Of a stretch of 12,852 nucleotides of DNA, positions 7,988-12,852 are shown piece by piece. A program made the translations under genes and the position numbers. This DNA comes from Streptosporangiaceae bacterium (lineage in GTDB: Bacteria > Actinomycetota > Actinomycetes > Streptosporangiales > Streptosporangiaceae): positions 1 through 12,852 of the forward strand of contig JASHSO010000607.1 in the NCBI GenBank assembly GCA_030038715.1. The letters are read 5' to 3'. Below the pieces are notes generated by a model. That model was not told the DNA's origin and searched no databases. It saw only the letters and a list, made by a program, of their open reading frames with translations. Position 1 is the first letter of the stretch. Every line of letters starts with the position of its first letter.

Positions 7988-8242
7988 CTAATGCCGACTC
8001 AGCAGTACCAGGACGAACATGATGACTATCACGGCCAGCACCACGGCCATGACGAGCGTCCAGGCACTGGTCAGGCCGACCAGGTGCAGCCGGGAAGTTC
8101 GCGCTTCGGCCCGTGCTTCCCGGCGCGCTTCCAGTTCGCGCGCGGCCTTGCTTGGCTTCCGCCGCGGGCCGGGCGGCGCCGGTATGAGCAACCGCCGCTG
8201 CGGCCTATAGGCCGAGATTCTCGGGTCATTCAGGTCGTCCAT
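7988..8242 (-). CDS. small tail-anchored membrane protein
   Basis: An 84-residue protein of no family I recognise. The N-terminal half is polar and strongly basic (RRKPSKAARELEARREARAEAR, about 27-48) and should form an amphipathic or coiled helix on the cytoplasmic face. A single long hydrophobic segment (about 54-81, VMAVVLAVIVIMFVLVLL) ends almost at the C-terminus, as in tail-anchored proteins. I chose ATG 8242 over the longer open frame (to 8287) because GGAGG sits 5 nt upstream of it. It lies 145 nt downstream of the sigma-BFN gene on the same strand and could be on the same message. It is convergent with the ABC permease, with only 2 bp between stop codons. A role as a membrane partner of the sigma protein is possible, but nothing in the sequence shows it. 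Confidence 0.8.
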   Translation of the reverse strand: MDDLNDPRISAYRPQRRLLIPAPPGPRRKPSKAARELEARREARAEARTSRLHLVGLTSAWTLVMAVVLAVIVIMFVLVLLSRH

Positions 8243-8247
8243 CAGCA

Positions 8248-8252
8248 CCTCC
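8248..8252 (-). promoter_or_regulatory. Shine-Dalgarno site for small membrane protein
   Basis: GGAGG on the minus strand, 5 nt before ATG 8242. It settles the start of the 84-residue gene against the upstream ATG at 8287. Confidence 0.8.
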
Positions 8253-8278
8253 GGGCGGGACGCCTGGCAACTTCCAGT

Positions 8279-8401
8279 ATGACGCAAGCGGAGCCAACCT
8301 CGTTAGCTCTGCACGCGGTGAGTTACCGGCGGGACTACCGCCCGGACGACCCGAACCACCAGGACGGCCCGTGGCTGACCGGCCTTGTCAGGGGTCGCTG
8401 A
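8279..8401 (+). CDS. possible 40-residue small ORF
   Basis: Candidate only. From ATG 8279 a 40-codon frame ends at TGA 8399-8401, inside the otherwise gene-free 8243-8387 gap, and overlaps the 3' end of the sigma-BFN gene by 14 nt. The second half (YRRDYRPDDPNHQDGPWLTGLV) has nearly all C- or G-ending codons, as expected for coding DNA in this organism, and the peptide is polar and plausible. The first half contains a TTA codon and less biased codons. There is no close ribosome site; a GGGCGGGA lies about 17 nt upstream. It could be a small protein, the remnant of a longer gene, or chance. I recognise no family. Confidence 0.25.
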   Translation: MTQAEPTSLALHAVSYRRDYRPDDPNHQDGPWLTGLVRGR

Positions 8402-9482
8402 CTTCGCGGCGGAGCCGCTCCCTCGTCTCCGCTGCGATGCTAGCGGTCGCCACCGGATAGGCCGCCGCTTCGTCGGTCCCGAGCGCGGCCGGCGTCACGC
8501 CGAGCAGGCCGATGTCGACCCGGATCGGCGCTTCCGCAGCGAGCGCCAGGTTCACCGCGTCACTTGGCCGCGCATCGACCTCGGCGGTGCCGGCCGGACC
8601 GCGCACGAGCACGCTGGCGTAGTACACCTTGTCCAGCAGCCTGGTGATCCTGACCTCCTCGATGCCCGACCCAGCCGCCTCGACGAGGCTCGCCGCTAGT
8701 CTGGCCGCGAACGGCCGCGGCGTCTCGGCCGACTCCAGGGCCAGGGCCATCGCAGCAGCCTCGGCCGGCCCGATCCAGATGGGCAGGACCCGGCCAGGCA
8801 CACCCCGTTCCTTCAAAATCATCACGTGCTTGCGGAGTCCCGCTTCCTGCCCCTCGCTCCTGCGGATCTCCTGCACGCTAACCTCTGCCCACTGCTCTTC
8901 CGCCGTCGCTGCCATGGCCCTTACCTCCCGGATATCGATAACCTGCGCCAGCCTTGGGGCCAGCCCGGCCCTGGCCTGGTGCAGCCGCGCCTTCACGGCC
9001 CCGATCGAGATGTCAAGCTCGGCCGCAACCTCGCGGTGACCCAGTCCTTGCAGGTAGAAGAGCCAGACAGCCTGCCGCTGCCCTTCGGGCAATGCGGCGA
9101 TGGCGGCGCGGACGCTGGCGGCGAGGTCGGCTATCTCAGCCGCCTCCGCGGGGCCGGGCAGTGCCGACGGGTGATCGGAGTCGGCTACCGGGACCTCGGC
9201 CCGGAGCTGGCGGCGCCAGCGCCTGGACACGTTGAGTGCGATGCCGCAGAACCAGGCGCCGAACCGGTCCGGCGAGCGCAGCCGCCCGAGGTCGGTCAGC
9301 GCGGCGATCGCCGCCTCCTGCGCCGCGTCCCGCGCCAGCTCCGGCGAGCGGAGTATTCGCGCTGCCAGGAAGACCGCCGAATCCCAGTGCCGCCGCATCA
9401 GCTCCGCCATGGGCTCCCTGGCGCCGCCGAGAGCCTCGCGCACCAGTTCGGCGTCGGGCCTGTGATCCGCGTGCGCTGCCAC
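8388..9482 (-). CDS. ECF sigma factor fused to BFN/DUF151 domain
   Basis: A 364-residue fusion. Residues about 25-92 are sigma region 2 (HWDSAVFLAARIL, ARDAAQEAAIAAL, FGAWFCGIALNVSRRWRRQ). Residues about 122-178 are region 4 with a helix-turn-helix (ALPEGQRQAVWLFYLQGLGHREVAAELDIS, GAVKARLHQAR). This part should bind core RNA polymerase and promoter DNA. After a short linker (180-197), residues about 198-330 match the bifunctional nuclease family (BFN, DUF151), with RVLPIWIGPAEAAAMALAL (231-249) and VDARPSDAVNLALAAEAPI (302-320). The usual RPxTHDL-like segment reads RPFAARL (256-262). The start is a GTG at 9482 with only GAGG close upstream. An ATG at 8915 with a strong ribosome site lies at the domain junction. 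No anti-sigma gene is adjacent, so the BFN part may itself control the sigma part. Domain calls are firm; function is unknown. Confidence 0.9.
   Translation of the reverse strand: MAAHADHRPDAELVREALGGAREPMAELMRRHWDSAVFLAARILRSPELARDAAQEAAIAALTDLGRLRSPDRFGAWFCGIALNVSRRWRRQLRAEVPVADSDHPSALPGPAEAAEIADLAASVRAAIAALPEGQRQAVWLFYLQGLGHREVAAELDISIGAVKARLHQARAGLAPRLAQVIDIREVRAMAATAEEQWAEVSVQEIRRSEGQEAGLRKHVMILKERGVPGRVLPIWIGPAEAAAMALALESAETPRPFAARLAASLVEAAGSGIEEVRITRLLDKVYYASVLVRGPAGTAEVDARPSDAVNLALAAEAPIRVDIGLLGVTPAALGTDEAAAYPVATASIAAETRERLRREVSDP
8923..8929 (-). promoter_or_regulatory. internal Shine-Dalgarno before in-frame ATG
   Basis: GGGAGGT on the minus strand, followed by AAGGGCC and then ATG (8913-8915), in frame with the fusion at Met190. 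It is the best Shine-Dalgarno in the gene, far better than the one at the GTG start, and sits exactly between the sigma and BFN domains. Initiation there would give a 175-residue stand-alone BFN-like protein starting MAATAEEQWAEV. A TAA within the site (GGTAAGG) is in the +1 frame, as if an ancestral sigma gene had ended inside the ribosome site of a separate BFN gene. Confidence 0.55.
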
Positions 9483-9544
9483 GCCTCATAGTGTCGATGG
9501 GCGGTCCGCAGGTTAGTCCGCGGCCCCAGTTGTTTTGCGTCCGT
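9483..9544. promoter_or_regulatory. short gap between SGNH hydrolase and sigma-BFN
   Basis: 62 bp between the SGNH hydrolase stop and the sigma-BFN start, both minus strand. It contains a direct repeat GTCCGC at 9504-9509 and 9516-9521 (12-bp spacing, plus-strand reading). I see no hairpin with a U-tract, so read-through from the hydrolase gene is plausible. No classical ECF promoter (GGAAC plus CGTC-like) could be identified. Confidence 0.3.
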
Positions 9545-10312
9545 TCACAGCGGCATCAGCTCCGGGCGCTTCGGCGCCATCCCGTCGCCGCTGGACCTGC
9601 CGCGCAGCCGCCGCTGAACCCACGGGGCTGCGTACAGTCTGGCCCAGGTCGCATCCTCGCGCCGGGCCGTGAGCCACCCTCGGCGACCGGTGTCGGCGAG
9701 CGGCTCCAGCGGTGCGCGCCAGTCCTCGCTGACGCGCATGCCGACCACTTCGCAGGCCTTCAGTGCCACCCGCCGGTGGCCGTCCGGCGCCAGGTGCAGC
9801 CGGTCGGCGGACCACTCTCGCGGGTCGGCTAGCACGCGCATTGACCACAGGTCGACCAGCATGCAGCCACGCCGCTTCGCTGTCGCGCGTACCTGGGCGT
9901 TGTACGCGGCGACCTTGCCGCGGACCAGCCGCAGCACTGGGAACGTGCCGGGATCAAAGCCCGTGAACACCATGACCTGGCAGCCGGCGCCGCGCAGGGC
10001 CGCGACCGCGTGGTCGAAGAGCATCGCCAACGCGTCCGGATCGGCTCGCGGCCTGATCAGGTCATTGCCACCCGCCGCCAGGCTGACCAGGTCAGGCCCT
10101 AGCTCAAGTGCTGCAGCCAACTGATCCTCGATGACCTGGCGGAGCAGCTTGCCGCGGATGGCCAGGTTCGCATAGCCGAGCCCGGATGATGCCTCCGCTA
10201 GCTGCCGGGCGAACCTGTCGGCCCAGCCCTGACAGCTGCCGTCCGGGTACGGATCGCCGTAGCCCTCGGTAAAGCTGTCGCCGAGGGCGACGAACGACCC
10301 GACTGGCAGCAT
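9545..10312 (-). CDS. SGNH/GDSL-family hydrolase
   Basis: A 255-residue serine esterase/lipase-like hydrolase of the SGNH fold. Block I is ALGDSFTEG with nucleophile S13. Block II glycine is likely G54 in NLAIRGK. Block III is AGGNDLI with N83. Block V is SADRLHLAPDGH with D170 and H173, so all four catalytic positions are present. There is no signal peptide or membrane segment, so it should be cytoplasmic, unlike many secreted actinobacterial members. After the fold a basic, Trp-containing C-terminal tail (about 205-255, ending RRLRGRSSGDGMAPKRPEL) follows, which I recall as a conserved feature of one actinobacterial subfamily. GGAGG lies 5 nt before ATG 10312, which fixes the start. It is first of three same-strand genes, 62 bp upstream of the sigma-BFN fusion. 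The natural ester is unknown. Confidence 0.92.
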   Translation of the reverse strand: MLPVGSFVALGDSFTEGYGDPYPDGSCQGWADRFARQLAEASSGLGYANLAIRGKLLRQVIEDQLAAALELGPDLVSLAAGGNDLIRPRADPDALAMLFDHAVAALRGAGCQVMVFTGFDPGTFPVLRLVRGKVAAYNAQVRATAKRRGCMLVDLWSMRVLADPREWSADRLHLAPDGHRRVALKACEVVGMRVSEDWRAPLEPLADTGRRGWLTARREDATWARLYAAPWVQRRLRGRSSGDGMAPKRPELMPL

Positions 10313-10317
10313 TCTGT

Positions 10318-10322
10318 CCTCC
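10318..10322 (-). promoter_or_regulatory. Shine-Dalgarno site for SGNH hydrolase
   Basis: GGAGG on the minus strand, 5 nt before ATG 10312. It supports the chosen start directly before the GDSF block. Confidence 0.8.
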
Positions 10323-10371
10323 GTTCGCCCCCTCAGCGTCGACCCGCCGCATCGCGGCGAGTCGGCTGCAC

Positions 10372-10387
10372 GCTAGCAAATGCTAGC
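10372..10387. promoter_or_regulatory. GCTAGC dyad, candidate operator
   Basis: GCTAGC-AAAT-GCTAGC. Each half is itself a palindrome, so the element is both a direct and an inverted repeat with a 4-bp spacer. It lies in the divergent gap, about 60 bp upstream of the SGNH start and about 165 bp upstream of the membrane-protein start. A TTATTCT lies about 24 bp downstream on the plus strand and could be part of a promoter. Symmetry of this kind suits a dimeric repressor, but I cannot name one. Confidence 0.4.
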
Positions 10388-10463
10388 GGCCGCCCGGACC
10401 GGCCAGCGCGTTATTCTCGGTTCGCTGGGCGCCGAACGTGTCCTGTCTGCGCCTGGTGACTGC

Positions 10464-10511
10464 CTAGCTCGGGCAGGCGAGTCCGGGCTAGCTCGGGCTG
10501 GCGAGTCCGGG
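10464..10511 (+). repeat. 24-bp tandem duplication
   Basis: Two adjacent 24-bp units (10464-10487 and 10488-10511) differ at one base only (A versus T at unit position 12). Each begins CTAGCTCGGGC and ends CGAGTCCGGG. With the start at 10551 they lie in the leader, ending 39 bp before the ATG. If translation began at 10380 they would encode LARAGESG twice. The CTAGC at the head of each unit echoes the GCTAGC dyad about 90 bp upstream. Confidence 0.85.
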
Positions 10512-10550
10512 GTCAAGGCACGCGACAGGCTAGAGCATGGGGACGGGCAG

Positions 10551-11840
10551 ATGAGCGAGCTGGCAGCGCCCGTCACGAAGGACGTCGCAAGCGGCGACGA
10601 CCGGCCGCCCGCAGCATCCCCGCGGCTGGTCAGGCGGTTGTTTCCGGTGCTGGCGGCGGCGTGCCTCATCGCCATCAGCATGATCGCTTCCACCTGGTGG
10701 GATCCGTGGCTGTTCGGCAAGACGGCCTGGGTGGTACCCAACGACCTATGGTCGACGCTCGTCGCGGCCAGCCGGGTCTGGCACCTGGACTTGGCCGGCC
10801 TCTACACCAGGCCAACTGACCTGGTGACGCTTCCCGGTGGCGCAGTCATACTCGTGCCGGTCGTGGCCGTCATCGACGCGGCTGGCATCTCGCTGCGAGC
10901 GCAGGGTCCGTCCTACCCCTATCCCGGCGCATGGCCCCTGGCAGCGCTGTACGAGATCGCGATCTCCAGCGTCGCGCTCTTCGCCGCCGACGCACTCGCC
11001 GAGCGCCTCGGTGCGACCCGCCCTAAGCGCGCCTTGCTCGCGGCCGCGGGAGCAGTCGCGTTGTGGAGCGTCTCGGCAAGGTGGGGCCATCCCGAGGATG
11101 CCGTGGCGGTCGGCCTGCTGCTCTACGGGGTCCTGGCGCTGGCGCAGTCGCGAGTCACCAGGGCCGCCTGGCTCATAGGCGCGGCCGTCGCCGTGCAGCC
11201 GGTCGTCCTGCTCGCGCTGCCGGTCCTGCTCGTGGTCATCGAACCGAAGCGGCTTGCCGGGTTCCTGGCCAAGGCGGCCGCGCCGAGTGTGGTGTTGCTC
11301 GGCGCCGCCGCGACTGCCGACTGGACGGCCACTTTCACCGCCGTGACGAGGCAGCCCAACTGGCCCGCGGTAGACCACCCCACGCCGTGGCTGTTCCTCG
11401 CTCCGCACCTGGCCGGGGGAGCTGTGTCGACCGGTCCGGCACGGGCGCTGTCCATAGTCGTGGCCTGTGGATGCGCGCTGGCCCTCCGCAACCGCTTCCA
11501 TGCGGCGCGGCAGCAACCCCAGTGGAGTGCTGAGATCCTGGCGAACGTGGTGTGGTGGGCCGGAGTCACGCTGGCACTCCGCTCGGTCTTCGAACCGGTG
11601 ATGGTGTCGTACTACTTGTGGCCACCGCTTGCGGCAGCACTCATCGTTGCCTCGCGCAGCTGGCTACACCTGATCGCGACCTCGACAGTCGTCGTCGCCA
11701 TCACGTTCGGCTCGCAGGCCAACCTGCGGGGCGAATGGGCCTGGTGGGCGCCGATGCTAGCCGGGCTGGCCCTGACCCTGTTCCTCGCGCGGGTCCCGCT
11801 ACGCCGGAGCGCCCGGATCCTGGCCGCTCCCTCCACGTAA
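10551..11840 (+). CDS. polytopic membrane protein, function unknown
   Basis: A 429-residue integral membrane protein with about ten hydrophobic segments, the first directly after a polar, charged N-terminus (VLAAACLIAISMIAS, about 35-50). The loop after helix 1 has WWDPWLFGKTAWVVPNDLW, and a later loop carries WGHPEDAVAVGLLLYG. This layout, with aromatic and acidic residues in the first outer loop and a HPED/E motif, resembles GT-C-like polyprenyl-sugar-dependent glycosyltransferases and related uncharacterised actinobacterial membrane proteins. I could not confirm a catalytic motif, so no activity is assigned. I chose ATG 10551, preceded by ACGGGCAG. The frame is open back to 10380, but that stretch is made mainly of a tandem repeat and starts inside the CTAGC dyad. 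It is divergent from the SGNH gene and convergent with the kinase gene. Confidence 0.75.
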   Translation: MSELAAPVTKDVASGDDRPPAASPRLVRRLFPVLAAACLIAISMIASTWWDPWLFGKTAWVVPNDLWSTLVAASRVWHLDLAGLYTRPTDLVTLPGGAVILVPVVAVIDAAGISLRAQGPSYPYPGAWPLAALYEIAISSVALFAADALAERLGATRPKRALLAAAGAVALWSVSARWGHPEDAVAVGLLLYGVLALAQSRVTRAAWLIGAAVAVQPVVLLALPVLLVVIEPKRLAGFLAKAAAPSVVLLGAAATADWTATFTAVTRQPNWPAVDHPTPWLFLAPHLAGGAVSTGPARALSIVVACGCALALRNRFHAARQQPQWSAEILANVVWWAGVTLALRSVFEPVMVSYYLWPPLAAALIVASRSWLHLIATSTVVVAITFGSQANLRGEWAWWAPMLAGLALTLFLARVPLRRSARILAAPST

Positions 11841-11853
11841 GCCTGCGGCTCGG

Positions 11854-11867
11854 GCCCGTTAGCGGGC
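11854..11867. terminator. short hairpin between convergent genes
   Basis: GCCCG-TTAG-CGGGC, a 5-bp GC stem with a 4-nt loop, lies exactly between the membrane-protein stop and the stop of the APH-like gene. There is no T-run on either strand, so it is at best a weak bidirectional terminator. Confidence 0.35.
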
Positions 11868-12794
11868 TCAGCAATCGAAGGCCCGGGCTACCCACGCCAG
11901 GTGCTTGCCAAGGCCCGCCGGATTGTCGATCGCCGCATCGGCCAGCCAGGTCAGCGCCAGGGTCCGGCACAGCCATACCAGCTTTGCGGTGAAGCCGGAT
12001 CCGAGCGGTAGCCCATAACGGGCGGCCGCATCCTCGATGAACGGGTAGCCGCCGATTCCGATGAGGCCGACGAAGTCCAGGACCACCTCACCAACCATCG
12101 CGTCGGTGAAGTCGATCAGCCCGGCAAGACGACCAGTGCGCTCGTCTACCAGGAGGTGGTCGGGGCATATGTCGTTGTGGATGAACCGGTGCGGGCCGTC
12201 CCTGGCGGGCTCCGTGACACGCCCGGCGAGGTAGGGCTCGGCCACGCCGAGCAGACCGGGAGGCAGCAGCGGTCGGACGATCGCCGCGACACTGACGAGG
12301 TCGGCGCGCATGCGGCCCCACGACTCCGCTTCCCACCGGGCCGGTGTTGGCGGGATGCGGCCCGGGTCTATGCGGTGCAGTTGGCCGAGCACCCGGCCGA
12401 TGTCCTCGGCTAGCTCAGCGAGGTCCCCGCCGTCGGTCGTCGCTCCCGGTCGCGGCCGGAAGGCCTGATCGGCCGCTACTCCTTCGAGCCGCCGGTAGGC
12501 AACGAACGGATACGGATACCGGCTCGACGGAGATCCGACTCGCTCGAAGCGGGGAACCCGTGTCCCGACCGTCTCCGCCACGACCGTCGTTATCTGTATC
12601 TCCCGCAGCAACCACGGCACGCGGGCGGCGCGCTTCGGGAAGCGCACGATCCACTCGCCCGCGGTGAACAGCTCGTGATCCCAACCAGCACCGAGGCGCC
12701 CGATCGCGCAACCCGCAAGGTCCGGGAACTGTGCCGCTACCAGCTCGGACACGACTGAGACATCGAGCAACACGTCGCAGTCATGCTCGCCCAC
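11868..12794 (-). CDS. APH-family (aminoglycoside-type) phosphotransferase
   Basis: A 308-residue cytoplasmic kinase of the protein-kinase-like APH/choline kinase fold. The N-lobe has LGAGWDHELFTAGEWIVRFPKR (about 34-55), with the ATP-lysine probably K54. The hinge segment is PYPFVAYRRLEG (95-105). The catalytic loop is FIHNDICPDHLLVD with the base D208. The metal-binding aspartate is D228 in LIDFTDA. The classic HxDxxxxN motif has His213 in place of the metal-binding Asn. This change recurs in some APH subfamilies, to my recollection, and need not kill activity. The substrate could be an antibiotic, a sugar or a small metabolite; resistance is not shown. The start is a GTG at 12794. A TAGCCT at 12803-12808 fits a -10 placed for a leaderless message. 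A GTG at 12776 is an alternative. No neighbour links it to a pathway. Confidence 0.88.
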   Translation of the reverse strand: MGEHDCDVLLDVSVVSELVAAQFPDLAGCAIGRLGAGWDHELFTAGEWIVRFPKRAARVPWLLREIQITTVVAETVGTRVPRFERVGSPSSRYPYPFVAYRRLEGVAADQAFRPRPGATTDGGDLAELAEDIGRVLGQLHRIDPGRIPPTPARWEAESWGRMRADLVSVAAIVRPLLPPGLLGVAEPYLAGRVTEPARDGPHRFIHNDICPDHLLVDERTGRLAGLIDFTDAMVGEVVLDFVGLIGIGGYPFIEDAAARYGLPLGSGFTAKLVWLCRTLALTWLADAAIDNPAGLGKHLAWVARAFDC

Positions 12795-12852
12795 ACCGCG
12801 AAAGGCTAGTTCAGCAGCGCAGCACCGACCCCTGCGGTATCAAACTTCTGCT

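Noticed and set aside
7983..7990. terminator between the permease and the small membrane gene
   Set aside because: Only 2 bp separate the two stop codons and I found no hairpin with a T-run there.
7730..8278. plus-strand frame running from inside the permease into the gap
   Set aside because: Its first part is a shadow of the permease and of the small membrane gene. Only the last 40 codons (8279-8401) were kept as a candidate.
10464..10511. mobile-element end or attachment site
   Set aside because: Only two adjacent copies, with no integrase, transposase, tRNA gene or matching inverted repeat in the window.
10746..11516. 256-codon minus-strand frame opposite the membrane protein
   Set aside because: It has an Arg/Gly/Asp-rich composition without motifs. 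The plus-strand frame gives regular hydrophobic helices.

Overview
The window is high-GC DNA with GTG starts, 4-nt start/stop overlaps and many C- or G-ending codons. This is typical of an actinomycete (Actinomycetota), but I cannot name a genus from the sequence. It reads as chromosomal DNA. I see no transposase, integrase, phage gene, CRISPR array, rRNA or tRNA.

Layout. (1) Positions 1-1792, minus: an NhaA-type Na+/H+ antiporter fused to a C-terminal DsbA/thioredoxin-like domain, cut by the window edge at its cis-proline. Divergent from it, 1891-2535 plus: a second DsbA-fold protein of the FrnE type with a CPWC active site. (2) 2538-4687, minus: a histidine kinase followed by an overlapping LuxR/NarL-type response regulator. 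Divergent from these, 4849-7985 plus: a MacB/LolD-type ABC ATPase overlapping a large two-module FtsX permease. Together they look like one sense-and-export module around a shared 161-bp intergenic region. (3) 7988-10312, minus, in transcription order: a cytoplasmic SGNH/GDSL hydrolase, an ECF-type sigma factor fused to a bifunctional-nuclease (BFN/DUF151) domain, and an 84-residue protein with one C-terminal membrane segment. (4) 10551-11840, plus: a polytopic membrane protein of unknown function, preceded by a 24-bp tandem duplication and a CTAGC-based dyad. (5) 11868-12794, minus: an aminoglycoside-phosphotransferase-fold kinase, convergent with the membrane protein across a short hairpin.

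The most unusual locus is the sigma-BFN gene. The sigma regions 2 and 4 and the nuclease-like domain share one uninterrupted frame. Exactly at the domain junction there is a strong Shine-Dalgarno sequence followed by an in-frame ATG, so the gene may also make a free BFN protein. The BFN part keeps the PIWIG and RPSDA signatures but appears to have lost the usual RPxTHDL-like motif. No recognisable anti-sigma factor lies beside it.

No gene-free stretch exceeds 300 bases. The largest gaps are 10313-10550, 4688-4848 and 8243-8387, each described below.
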